Numbered from the stretch's first letter, positions 1 through 10,770 are shown. The stretch: 64,000 nt of DNA from Polytrichum commune (GCA_950295325.1 OX485804.1:48782429-48846428), one strand, 5' to 3'. The notes: a model not told the origin generated them from the sequence alone. Program-made: numbers and translations.

Positions 1-141
1 TCACGACAACTCGTCAATGGCAGCATTGACGACGGATATTAATAGACACTGCAGTGTAGGGAGCGCCAGTTGAACTTGATCAAAAGTTCAAGAAAATCCG
101 CTTGGGAGAAACAGTCGAGTTATTTGTTAGTATGTGTTCAG

Positions 142-362
142 TGATCGGGGAGATTGTTGGGCATAATCGGTTGAGATCCGAGTGTTTGCAAGTCCAACCG
201 GTTACATGTTGGCATCCTCCGGTTTTCCTTTATACAATTGCGGTGTATTCCATAAATTCCTCTAAAATGATCGGTAGTTTTCTTGCAGTCTTGAACTTCG
301 ACCAGTTATTTCTCAAACTCAACCGGTTCATCTGTAACTAAGTGCCAGTTCTCCCCGATCAT
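142..362 (+). mobile_element. MITE family D, copy 1
   Basis: A short non-coding element that begins TGATCGGGGAGA and ends TCTCCCCGATCATTG, so its ends are inverted repeats of about 12 bp. Its interior (AAGTCCAACCGGTTACATGTT, then CCTCTAAAATGATCGGTAG) recurs at 10277-10770, 55238-55812, 61154-61374 and, inverted, 62811-63043. I see no reading frame of interest; the 79-codon frame here starts at TTG and runs through the repeat. The superfamily is unknown. Confidence 0.7.
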
Positions 363-1380
363 TGTATGTGTTAGTGGAGTGAGTGGTTGCATGAAGAAGT
401 AGGGGCTAATCTGGTACCCTGCAATGGCATTCAGAAAATCTTGTGGGATAGTTTTGCATGTGGTGATAGAGTTTGGTTATCACGGATATTTATGGTGATC
501 AGTAAGAATCGGCTGGGCCTCAAGAGAGGCTGAGCTGTGAGCTGTTGATCACTTGATTATTTGAGTGAGAGGTTTTTGTTGCCACAAAGAATCTGGAAAG
601 ACGACCAGTGAAACCATGGTCCTCAGTTTAGGTAATCAAATATGAGCTCTGGGGCCCCCGAAATATTGAGGCTCGAAGCAGAATGGGTTTCCACCTTGGA
701 ATATTAAGCATAATCCATATTTATGTCTGGCATGTTATCCACTAAGACATAATCGAGATATGTCTGGTTGATTGTGATTCTCTTCAGCGAATTTTGTGCA
801 AAAGAGGAATCAGGAATCTAGAGAAATCTAAGGATTGGAATCGCAGATACTGACTGTTTAGGAAGAGGGTGGGCAGAATGTAATTGCATGTCTTGTGCCA
901 TGTTGTGTACTGATGGGCACCTTTGGGATTTGGAACACAAGTATGTAGGGGTACATGAGTTACCAAGGGGCATTACATTTTCTTGATAATACCTGTTGGT
1001 GGAGGCTAATAGGTGTGTAATGGTAAATTTGGTACCTATGAGTGTTTTTTAAAGTAAATTGGCAATAAGATTACCCTGGATGCTGATGGAGGGGTTCTAT
1101 CTGAGCTCATGAGAATATGGATGCATTTTCCATGCAGGTCTTGGCTGCCGGTGTGGTGATCTAGCTTCCTCAACTTTGAGCTAAGGCGAGGCTGCCATTG
1201 AAGAATCCATTCGTTTTGCAATGCGACATTCATTTTTCTAGGTACTTATTTTCTCTTTGATTGATTGGATGCGAGAGAGAGGTGGAATGATTGAGCAAGT
1301 CGAATCATAAGAGGGAAAATTCAATCATCCCAGCCGCAGCTCAAGTGCACTAGCAGCTCTGGTTTTGGTTGGTGTGGAAG
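363..1380. other. Gene-free stretch upstream of the transposase-like gene
   Basis: About 1 kb without a convincing coding region. It should hold the promoter and 5' leader of the gene that starts at 1381, but I see no clear TATA box or other element that I would defend. Short antisense frames at 784-966 and 1036-1233 have no recognisable content. Confidence 0.4.
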
Positions 1381-4300
1381 ATGGCGCTGAATTTCAAGAT
1401 TAGGTTGTACTCGGTTGAAGATGATGTTTCGCGGCCGGAGCTATTGAGCCCCTTCTTTTGCCAAACGGGCGACACTTATGCTGATTTGCGCACGCGCTTG
1501 GAGAATGGTGGATGCGTGGAGTGGCCTTTCCTTTTTTGGGACTTCCAAGATGAATGTCGAATCCTCAAGAGGTTTGAGGCCATGAATCCTGTGACAGACC
1601 GTGTCTATGTCATTCCTTTATTGGAGGACGAAGGTGGACTTCAGAAGCGGTGTCGTCTTCAAGCGCCGGGTGAAGCGGGGAGCAATGACTTTGCAGGGGA
1701 GCCCCAAGTAGAAATTAGAGTTGATGAAGTTGTCCAACCGTGTGCTGCGGACATCTTGCTCTGCGGTGTTGCCCCGACGTTGGAAGAGGCAGATCTGATT
1801 GAAGTTCATGAAGAGGAAGAGACTTTGCTGCAATCGACACTCTTATCTGTTGACGTGCTTGAGAATTACAAGCGGGGTGCTGAGAAGCTTAGAAGGGAGT
1901 TGGAGTCCATGGATTTCGCTGATCACGTGTGGAACCTCAAAACATACGATCACCATGACGTGGCAGTTGTGAAAATATTTTGTGGGGAGTGCAAGAGAGA
2001 AATCGGGGGTACAGGTCGTGATCACTCCCGGATTGCCATACAAAACTTGTTTGCGAATTTCAAAAAGTCTCACTTGCATTCCACTCTTCACATCAAGCAG
2101 TGGTGTAGGAAGAGGAATATCTTGTACAACGATCACCTGAAGAAGGAGGGCAACTCTAGCAAACCCATAATTTTGACACCAGCCGATCACAAGCGTCTCG
2201 TGGAGGAAGGTGTCAGCATTCTTCAAAGTGTGAATGATTCCATCTCGGAAGATGATCCTCCATTTGTAATAGTGGGAGATGTGGGGGTTCCTCAGTTCAA
2301 GTCCTTTTGGTTCAAGGTGCGTTGCAAAATCGACGGAGAACTAATGCACTTGTGCCCGCAAAAGGGAAATCTCAGAGCTAATTTAGAGAATCATGTCCAT
2401 GGGCTCCTTCATACCAAGTGTTGTGAAGATTTGGTAAGGGCAAACAGTTCTTCAAAGACATCATGTGCATTGAGCTCCGGGAAGCGAGGGAGACCTAGTG
2501 CAAGGTCGAGAACAACAATTGGAAATCAACGGGACCTGCATTCTTAGTTCAGCAGTTCGGGCAGTACAGATTCCGTAACTACAAGCGAATCTCCATCAGG
2601 TATGCACTCAGACTCTATCTTGTCATTGTTGTGTTGGGGATTTAGGAAGAAAATCATTGAGTACGCTGGGAAGTGCTATAGAATGGATTCATTGCTCAAT
2701 GATTCAAAGCCTGGATCGTTGTGGATAGCGGAGCCCAACACAACTGCAAATTTTGTATTCAAAGGCAAGATTGTCGTTGTGAAAGGTTGCTTCCGTCATG
2801 TACAATGTAAACGTTTGAATGGCACAGGAGAACCTTTCACGGATTTCACTTGTTCTTGTTGCATAGAAATTGAGCAGGCCACTGATTTCAGACTTAGAGT
2901 GCTTAGGGAAGGTCGTGCTCTTGTTAAGCGCGGTTGCAGGGATACACAGTCTGGAAGAAGGATAGACTACTTGCAATGTATTGAGGTGGCCGCACAGTCT
3001 AGGACATTAGCGAGGAAATATCGTGAGGAAAAGGCTAAGCATTGGCTCATGAAGGCTAGGGTCGCGCAATTGAAAGTAAGTCACCGCGGTCTGAAACTTA
3101 GTGCCGTAGAAAGCTTTAATAGAAAGGATGTTCTCTCTTTTTGTAACAACATTTTGGCGGCTCACAGAACCAACGCCTTTGGCGGAAAGCCAGCTTTGTG
3201 GGACTTCCTTAGGGATGTTGCCACAAACTTGAATCGTGTGAGGCAGGGTCATACATTCTCAAAAAATTCAAAATCATTTGCACAAGCTATGAGGATCTAT
3301 GGTGGGAGGCGAATGTGTGATTTGTTTGCTTTGAATTTTGGTGGACCGTCATATGATTGTACCAAGAGGGAAAACAAAAAAGGAGTTCAGTTCATTGCCG
3401 GGGAACATTCTTCGTTGTTTGCTGCTGTGGCTGACATTTACAAGGAGGCCAAAGCAAGTCACGGAGTGGTAGGACCAGTCCCAGTCATCTTAGCTGAAGA
3501 CGAGACGAAAGTTAAGTCCCGTATTTCTTGGGACGCTCGGTCAGATGGATTGGTAGGCTTTTGTGGAGAAAAGGAGAATCATGTGTGCATCTCTACTTTC
3601 AAACCGCAAGTAGGGAATGGTGAGAGTGGATATTCATCCATAGTTGATTCTTTTCGAATGAATGTCAAAGGAAGTTTTGCTCGTGTCATCATGGTCAATC
3701 CGTTGCATGATAAGTTGCCCAGACTTGTCCTTGTTGTGTCATGCACTTGCAATCGATTTAATTCGAGTTGGGTGAGAAGTCAGTGGGAGAGTATTGACAC
3801 CCTTTGGCAATATAGTTGTGGGCCGGTTGTTGGACCTATTATAGGGCATTCTTCAGATGGCGACTCTAGGAGAAGGCAATTGATGGTTGAAGACTACTGC
3901 AGCAAGGTAGGATTCAGGTATGAAATTCCATGGGAAGGCTGGTCTTTATCTTGTGAGTGGCTTGGGGAGAATAAAATTAAAGGCTTGCATGATCAGGATT
4001 TCATCCATAACGGAAAAAAATTGATCAACCCACTTGACAGTGCTGTAAAGAACCTTCAACTAGGGGCTGATGTCTGTTACCTAGATCATCTTGGTCAAGT
4101 TTATCAAAAGTTTGGTATTGATCAGCATGGTCTTAGAAAAGAAGATGTGGACCGAACAGACAGACAAAATTGGGCTAGTGCACAACGCATTTGTGCAAAG
4201 AAGGCAAGGACTTGCTTGCAGGAACTTAGAACTTGTAAGGACGCACATCAGGAAAGAACTTTGGGGACTGAGTTGTACTTGTCTATATGTGCTGATTATA

Positions 4301-5909
4301 TCGACATTTTCCTTTCCGTGTCTTTGACTTTGAGGGAGAGGGTGGTTCTTGCTAGCAAAGTGTCATTCTTTTTTAGAATATGGAGGTTGTGGTTCGACCA
4401 TGGTGACCACGGTGTAGGAGGAAATACAAAGAAGCCCACGCTACAAGAATGCTTTGTGAGCAACCAATGCTATCTTGATGTGCAGTTGTCTTGCCATTTT
4501 GTGGTCTTACTGATAAGGTATTTTCGTGATGGATTCTCTCACTTGCCAGTTCCACTGCACCTCACAGGATCTGATTCGTGTGAAATTTTTTTAGCAAGGT
4601 GGGAGGGATGCAGGGTATGGAGAGAGCTTACGATTTCCAAGAGCTTGTGGGTTGTGCTAACACAGTGAACCAGCTTGCTGCGATTGAATATGGACCCAAT
4701 GGATTGCAATTTGGTAGAGCGCATAACAAGCAGCGTAACATCTGGGCTGACTTGCATCCTTTAGAACGGGGACAGTCCCCTGCAGATTTGGGAGATTACA
4801 GCGCCCTTGCCACAGATGAGGACTTCGTATCAGCGTTGAAGGAAGGTCTAAAGGCAGCCCAAACCCAATTGAAGGTGCTAAATATGGCTCCATCCTCTTA
4901 TGCTAGAAATAAACAGTGGTTCTTGCAGCCTTGGACGGTCGAGAGGGCGGATCCAAAGCACTGGGCATATGTGGCTCCCGAAAAACCTGTCCCCGGCGAA
5001 GATGGCGATGGTGAGGCCATGAGGGACTCCAAAATTTTGCCAATGGAAGAAGAGACCGTGGATGGTGACGGCGCCAATGTAGACCCGGATAAGAGTGTTG
5101 TGGACATTGACGTGGATATGAGTATTGTGGACGATTCTTTGGATGATAGGGAAGAAATTTTAAGACTTGCTGAGGAGGAATGCAGGGATGCAATCTCGCA
5201 AATGCTAGATTCAGCTGAGCCGAGCCCACCAATGCCTCCAACTGGGCAGAACCTTGTACAGAAAATAGAGCCGGTGGTGGAGTACAAGGGCAGGGCCATT
5301 TACAAATCAACGTTAGTAGGTGAATTGAATGGGAATCCTTTCTTATCAAAGGACCGCTTGACTCGCATCAAGAACTCTATTTATTTCAATAACGCAGAGG
5401 ATTACCTTTCAGCTGCAAATTCAACATCAACCGCTTTCCTTGGACTTGGAAGTGACTGCGCTGTGATGTTCATGCAATCACGAACTCTGGGCCAAAGTTC
5501 TGGAGTGAGAGCAGCACAGAAGAGGAACCGCACCAGTGCTCATGTGGGACACCCGACTGCTGTGACCGTTGGCCCGAACATTGGCACTTGGTGGCTGGGC
5601 CGAGTCCAAAAAATGCGAAGGACGGTTGGAAAAACGTGGAGATTGTGTAGAAACCCTGTCAACCTTATGGCTCACACCTTAGTAGGTAAGAAGGGAAGTT
5701 CTTCACCGTCCATTCAAATAATGTTGAATTGGTTCAAATCAGCACCGGGGAGGAACAAATACAAGTACGATGTGACTGACACCCAATGGATTGACATTGA
5801 AAGCGTGATTTGCATCATTGCATTGTCATTCAAATCTAATAGCAACGTTTACACCCTAAAAGAAACTGGTCGGCAGGTGCTAGATGAATTTGTGTCAAAA
5901 ACTACTTAG
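1381..5909 (+). CDS. Transposase-like multi-block gene, family not firmly identified
   Basis: Three long coding blocks lie head to tail: 1381-2547 (ATG at 1381, MALNFKIRLYS), 2548-4668 in the same frame after one TAG, and 4593-5909 in the -1 frame. Block 1 has two Cys/His clusters, CGEC followed by SHLHSTLH (around residues 205-240), and CPQKGNLRANLENHVHGLLH (around residue 325). Both resemble BED or C2H2-type DNA-binding fingers. Block 2 carries the conserved-looking core: AEDETKV, GHSSDGDSRRR and HDQDFIHNGKKLINPLD. The acidic spacing and the D-x2-H-x2-K-x3-N string recall RNase H-fold transposases such as the P or Kolobok groups, but that is inference. Block 3 has an acidic linker and a C-terminal domain that is repeated at 16178-16519. 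The TAG at 2545 and the frame change near 4593 are most simply removed by introns (see separate entries). I found no terminal inverted repeats around it, so it may be a domesticated or captive gene. Confidence is high that it is coding and moderate that it is transposase-derived. Confidence 0.7.
2434..2661 (+). other. Candidate intron that would remove the in-frame TAG
   Basis: The reading frame is the same before and after the TAG at 2545-2547, and no other stop lies between the blocks. A strong donor, GTAAGG at 2434, paired with an acceptor ending TTGAG at 2661 gives a 228-nt, frame-keeping intron. Alternatives are 2505-2645 (141 nt, GTCGAG donor, better GATTTAG acceptor) and 2505-2564 (60 nt). 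I cannot choose between these by eye. The other reading is a nonsense change in a decaying gene. Confidence 0.35.
4518..4594 (+). other. Candidate 77-nt intron joining the last two coding blocks
   Basis: The donor AAG|GTATTT at 4518 and the acceptor ATTTTTTTAG|C at 4594 bound 77 nt (3n+2). Removing them carries the frame of block 2 exactly into the frame of block 3 (…LLIR then S-K-V-G-G-M). The acceptor is pyrimidine rich and the length is within the range of short plant introns. This explains the apparent frame change without needing a defect or recoding. Confidence 0.55.
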
Positions 5910-6057
5910 CATTGCAGGTTATTCAAGTAGCTACGGTTTTATCTTTATTTGTCAGTGTCTCCATGATATGCACATTTAGTTTCATTCATTGTGTTTGTAA
6001 ACACAATGAGAACATTTATTTCATACTACTATGATTGTGCACAAATACTTTGTAAAT

Positions 6058-6284
6058 TGGAGTTATCCTAAAAGTCAAATGGCGTTTGAACAAGATATCA
6101 TGTGTTTTGATTTAATGTACTCTTATTTGTTCATTGTAAATAGTTATGAAGTTTGAAAGAGCTTGGTGGTCCCTCATTGGAGTTATTTTAAAAGTCAAGT
6201 GGCATTTGAACAAGATGCCATGTGTTTTGATTTAATGACTCTTATTTGTTCAAAGGCCACTTGACTTTTAGGATAACTCTATTG
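6058..6284. mobile_element. Small inverted-repeat element with an internal duplication
   Basis: GGAGTTATCCTAAAAGTCAA at 6058 is matched in inverse orientation by GCCACTTGACTTTTAGGATAACTC near 6260-6284. The left half is also directly repeated: about 75 bp at 6058-6130 recurs at 6178-6252. This looks like a MITE that has duplicated one arm. It sits 150 bp after the stop of the transposase-like gene. Confidence 0.5.
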
Positions 6285-6932
6285 TGTTTCATAATATGAA
6301 TGATTTCATACTAAAGGTTTGTATAGTTTTTATGTGATCTATACAAATTGCTCTTTTATATCATTTACACTTTAACCTACATTGTTTGATTTCATGTATG
6401 TGTTCATAATTTGATGTAGGACAAAAACTGTAGTAGAATTTTTTTTAAAATCTAAATTACCATATCGTTTATTCATATCAATTTGGAATTATAAGTAATG
6501 CAAGCCCCTGTAATAATAAGCCAAATTAGAAAATTATATAATGATAGCCCGTGGAAAAAAAAAAAAAAAAGTAATACCCCCCTATAAAATGGTGGTTGTT
6601 CGCACCTATATCCTTAAATTTCTAACACACTGCCCCCCCCCCCCCCCCCGAGAGCGGGGTGGCCGTAGCATCTAGTACAAACACTAGTGGAATGGATACC
6701 AAACCCTGGCACATACCAAGCCGGTATATGCCTGACTTTTTTCTTTTTTTTTTCTTTTTTATCATATACCATACAAGACAATCATTAACCCTAAACCACA
6801 AAACATAGCTTACCAATGCCCTTCCTTTACAAACCATCCAATACCATTACCATAATCATCCATATATATGCCCTCAACCCCAATCCCTTGACCCTAGTGT
6901 TATCAAAAAAATCATATACCAGTCCAACACTA
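6285..6932. other. Low-complexity intergenic stretch
   Basis: AT-rich sequence with a poly-A run near 6557, a poly-C run of about 20 near 6631-6651 and T-rich runs near 6740. I see no gene here. Confidence 0.5.
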
Positions 6933-7243
6933 CACTAAATAGGATATTTAGTGTTTGATACACTAAATAAAAACGCATACACTAAATATCAATAACCTTG
7001 TGAAATTAAGTAACATTAAATGTACACTCAAACACTTAATATCAACTATGCTAATACACAGAAGTTACATGTTTGAATTTAGTGTTGGTAAGGATACCAA
7101 AAAAAATTGATAGAATAAGGGAAGTGACAGTAGCAACACATTTATGTCTAACACTAATTGTCAACGAATCGAGAATTAGTATTGAGCAGGGTAAGGTGGT
7201 AACAACACTAGATATAATCAAGCACTAAGTATCCTATTTAGTG
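6933..7243. mobile_element. MITE family T, copy 1 (TA target duplication)
   Basis: The ends are CACTAAATAGGATA and TATCCTATTTAGTG, flanked by TA on both sides (6931-6932 and 7244-7245). The right flank (GTGTTCCATAGATTCCTCTA) is the interior of a family D element, so this copy landed in a D element whose left part is no longer clear. The motif CACTAAAT also recurs inside. TA duplication points to a Tc1/mariner (Stowaway-like) origin. Confidence 0.75.
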
Positions 7244-7245
7244 TA

Positions 7246-7360
7246 GTGTGTTCCATAGATTCCTCTAAAATGATGGGTAATTCTCCTAAAGTCTCGAAGT
7301 CTAGCCGATTAATTCTCGGACTTTAACCGGTTCATCTGCAACTAACTTAGGAGTTGGTGA
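7246..7360 (+). repeat. Partial MITE family D, right half
   Basis: TTCCATAGATTCCTCTAAAA through GGTTCATCTGCAACTAACT matches the second half of the D copy at 142-362. The left half has been displaced or lost by the family T insertion at 6933-7243. Confidence 0.6.
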
Positions 7361-7703
7361 TCCCCATTCATAGGGTGGAGAGGGTGGGCCTAGTTAATTG
7401 AACCTTACATAACTCCTCACCCGTGCTTTGATTGTGTATCCGGCCTCTCATAGATGGTGTCTATAGAGACATTCATAGCAACGCAAGGGTGGCCATTAAA
7501 GCGCTCCTTGCAATGATTGAGGTTTTTGAATGGGCGAGATTGTGTAAAGCCCCCTTCCCTCCGCCACATCATGATCGCCACCATGACTTTGTGTGGAAAG
7601 ATCATGTGGTTAAGTACTTGCCCCCTCCTACTATGAGCATGTGTGTGTGCGCGCCTATGATAGGACCAAGGTGGTAGTTAGTCGTTCTCAAACCCATAAC
7701 CGA

Positions 7704-8046
7704 ACCCTAACATTACCCAACCCAATACTCTTAACTCCGGCGCGGAGTTCGATGCGGCTCCGGGGAGGTTCGGATGCCAGCTCCGGTGGGTCCATTTTTC
7801 TGGCCCTCCCCGTTTTGGCCCCTTGATGACTTTTTTTGGTTTTTTTTTGCTAAATTTGGGTTCTACGGCCCCAAATTACTTTAGGAGGCCCCTTATGAGA
7901 TCAAGTAAGGCCCCACCCAATCAAAAAAATAGGGGGCAATTTTTGCCCCAACCCACCCGAACCCACTGGAGCTGGCATCCGAACCTCCCCGGAGCCGCAT
8001 CGAACTCCGCGCCGGAGTTAAGAGTATTGGGTTGGGTAATGTTATC
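7704..8046. mobile_element. MULE-type MITE with about 80-bp inverted arms and a 9-bp target duplication
   Basis: The arms (about 7708-7790 and 7960-8042) are inverse copies with about one mismatch over some 80 bases; the shared string includes CTTAACTCCGGCGCGGAGTT and GAGGTTCGGATGCCAGCTCC. The element is flanked by the exact direct repeat CATAACCGA at 7695-7703 and 8047-8055. Long inverted arms plus a 9-bp duplication is the signature of Mutator-like elements. There is no transposase in the 343 bp. The near-identity of the arms suggests recent insertion. Arm GC content is far above that of the flanks. Confidence 0.8.
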
Positions 8047-8098
8047 CATAACCGAATCCCATTCTTATTTCATTTCGTTTCGTTTGAGTGTTATATTA

Positions 8099-8670
8099 GG
8101 GCCGGTTTACATCATGGACCGTGAAGTCGGACCATGGAAGATGGCCTTTTTTCATGGTCCGACTTCGTGGTCCAACTTCCATGGTCTGATTTCTTAATAA
8201 AATTAACTTACAAAGTTTTCGGGTCCTTCACTAGGTGTAAACCAAATCTGAACTAAGTGGAATGACCATGCACCAAAAAATAAATGTGTTGGGTTATATA
8301 CATATCCCCAAAAGGGTTACTTCTGAGAAAAACTCAAGTTTGACTATTCCCATGTCTTCTCTTGTTTCCATCATCTCTTCCCCCGAGAAAATTTCATTGA
8401 AGTTTTATTATAACAACATTTTTTTGCCATGAGCCCTTGCCTTTTTCTATTGGAGCGCCTCTTTTGCCTCTCTCGCCGCAAAACCCGTTGGACCATGTCA
8501 GTGGATAATGTAGGCCTTCAAATATGCCTTTTGAGGACCTCGAACTCCATGGTCACTCTGACATTTTTTTCCTTGGTGTAAACCGAAGTGGTTTGGGACG
8601 AGTTCAACAGCCAATCACATATTTTACAGGGCCTTGGGATGACTTCATGTTCCATGGTGTAAACGTCCCC
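8099..8670 (-). mobile_element. PIF/Harbinger MITE family A, copy 1 (inverted)
   Basis: It starts GGGCCGGTTTACATCATGGACC after TTA (8096-8098) and ends CCATGGTGTAAACGTCCCC before TTG. It is the reverse orientation of the copy at 9597-10144; shared interior strings include CCAATCACATATTTTACAGGGCC and GACCTCGAACTCCATGGTCA. The three-base TWA-type target fits PIF/Harbinger. The right target base has drifted. Non-coding. Confidence 0.7.
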
Positions 8671-8960
8671 TTGTGGGTGACTTCATTTGAGTGTTATCTT
8701 ACGGGTGACATCCCTTAGAGTCGTCCTTTTAAAGATCAAGGATGCAGTCGTTATGTATCCATACTATTAATTGTCACATTGTCACGTCCACATTTTCGTC
8801 CCGAGGAATGTCATGTTTTCGTGATGACATTTACTCATTCGTGTTTTCATCTCATGTTTTGATTTGCTAGTGCATGCCCAACACGACTTTCCAATCTCCC
8901 TCGCTTGCAAACTCCAAGTTTGATCATGCAAATGGTGGAAACATACAAAGGTTTTGATGA

Positions 8961-8968
<8 letters not shown>

Positions 8969-9006
<38 letters not shown>
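8969..9006. repeat. (AT)n microsatellite
   Basis: An uninterrupted run of about 19 AT units. Confidence 0.9.
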
Positions 9007-9009
<3 letters not shown>

Positions 9010-9596
9010 TGGTGGGTCTTGTCGGTAATCGAAAGAGGGTTTCGATGCATCATGGCATGTAGTTCTTGGACATTGTTATACTAGCCTTTAATTTTCCATA
9101 ATGTTGATTGTAGGTGTGTCCAAATCCGAGTTGACCCGAATTTTCATGCTCATTTAGACAAGAATTTATATGGGTCATTTTATGGGTAAGGGTCACGATT
9201 AGGTGTAGCTACTATACATGTAATGGGCATGTAAATGGTTAGAATAAGCATGTATTAATGCCATGCAATAACTATTTATGCTTGATAGGGAAGAAATCCT
9301 AGATAGTTATGATAAAAAAAAAAAAACCAACTAATCAATAGTGTAGAGTGTTTTATGCTTCGGCTTTCTGGAAAATATTTATTCTTGATAGTTTGCCACA
9401 TGGCAACCTTATATTGTAAATGACCCACTCAAATTACACATGGACATTATAGTTTGGCGGACTTATAAAGTATGAATTGGCGTGCCCATCAAACTTACAA
9501 GGTTTCACTCAATGTAGATGGTTCGAGCCCCGTGAGTGCAATAATGTTGTTGAGCCCCCTAACATATGTAGGGAAGTCTCACTTTGATGCCGATGG

Positions 9597-10144
9597 ATGT
9601 TTACACCATGGACCATGAAATCGTCCCAAGGCCCTATAAAATGTGTGATTGGCTGTTGAACTCGTCCCGGGACCACTTCAGTTTACACTGAGTAAAAAAC
9701 TGTCAAAGTGACCATGGAGTTCGAGGTCCGCAAAAGACATACTTTGAGGCCTACATTATCCCCTAACATAGTCCAATGGTGGGTTTTGCTATGGGAGAGG
9801 CAAAAGAGATGCTCTAGTAGAAAAATACAGGGGACTCATGGCAAAAGAATGATGTTTTTTTAATTAAAAAAAAATCTTGAAATTTTTTTGGGAAAGAGAA
9901 GAGTCAGACTTTATTTTATTTTATTTTTCAAAACTGCCCTTTTTGGACATATATTAAAAAAAAAAAGCACATTCCTTCTGGTGCAGAGTCGTTCCTCTTG
10001 ATCCACATTCAATTCACACCTAACGAGGGACCCAATGACTTTGTAAACTGATTCTTAAAGAAATCGGACCATGAAGTCGGACCATGGACAAAGGCCATCA
10101 TCTTCCACGGTCCAACTTCATGGTCCATGGTGTGAACCGGGCCC
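9597..10144 (+). mobile_element. PIF/Harbinger MITE family A, copy 2
   Basis: It runs from TGTTTACACCATGGACCATG to CATGGTCCATGGTGTGAACC-GGGCCC, followed by TAA at 10145. It is collinear with the copy at 46336-46850 and inverted relative to 8099-8670. The left terminus is eroded. Non-coding. Confidence 0.65.
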
Positions 10145-10276
10145 TAACCATCTCCACCTACTGCGACCATGGATACTTATCATTATTGCTGCAGATGGGA
10201 AGAGGATAAATATATTAAAGTGGACGTAGCCTGTCGGGGTGGGCTCGTGGATTTGAGTTTAAGTATGTGCGTCAGT

Positions 10277-10770
10277 GTCCGGGCAGGTTTTGGGGCACAA
10301 TCGGTCAAGGTCCATAGTGTTCCCAAAGTCCAACCGACAAACAACATGCTTGTGATGTCGCGGTTTTCCTTCATCAATTCGAGGTCTATTCCATAGATTT
10401 CTCTAAAACAATGTGTTTCCGAAGTGTTGAACTTCAACCACTTCGCTTAATTCTCAAGCTCAAACCGGTTCATATGTAACTAGCGGTTGCTTCTCCCCGT
10501 TCGTAGGAGCATTCCCCATCGTTTTAGAGGAATTTATGGAATGGACCTCAAATCGATGAAGCAAAAACCGCAAGATCACAACCATAGTCCGGGGAGAACC
10601 GGCGGTTAGTTACGGGTGATGGAACCGGTTGAAGTTGGAGACTTAAGGAGGATTACCGATCGTTTTAGAGGAATTTATAGAAGGAATATGCGCCTCCTCA
10701 AATGCATGAAACCAAAACCGGAAGATGTCGTCAACATGTAACCGGCTGGATTTAGAATCACATGGATCCT
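10277..10770. repeat. Cluster of MITE family D pieces, forward then inverted
   Basis: A forward copy runs from GTCCGGGCAGG (10277) to CTTCTCCCCGTTCG (about 10505). It is followed directly by an inverted fragment (10505-10585) and a fuller inverted copy (GTCCGGGGAGAACC at about 10587 to about 10770). The shared strings are GTTTTAGAGGAATTTAT and its complement. This looks like repeated insertion of the same family or local rearrangement. Confidence 0.6.

Noticed and set aside
1369-1380. Start of the first coding block at the TTG at 1369
   Set aside because: An ATG in the same frame follows at 1381 and nuclear plant genes start at ATG; the four codons before it add nothing.
4599-5909. A separate gene starting with GTG at 4599
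   Set aside because: GTG is not a normal nuclear start, and the frame joins the preceding block through a well-formed 77-nt intron.
6933-7243. CACTA-superfamily transposon
   Set aside because: The termini contain CACTA, but the duplicated target is TA in all four copies, not the 3 bp expected of CACTA elements.
9520-9550. B-box-like string GGTTCGAGCCCC suggesting a tRNA or tRNA-derived SINE
   Set aside because: No cloverleaf or convincing A box upstream; a single 11-base match is not enough.
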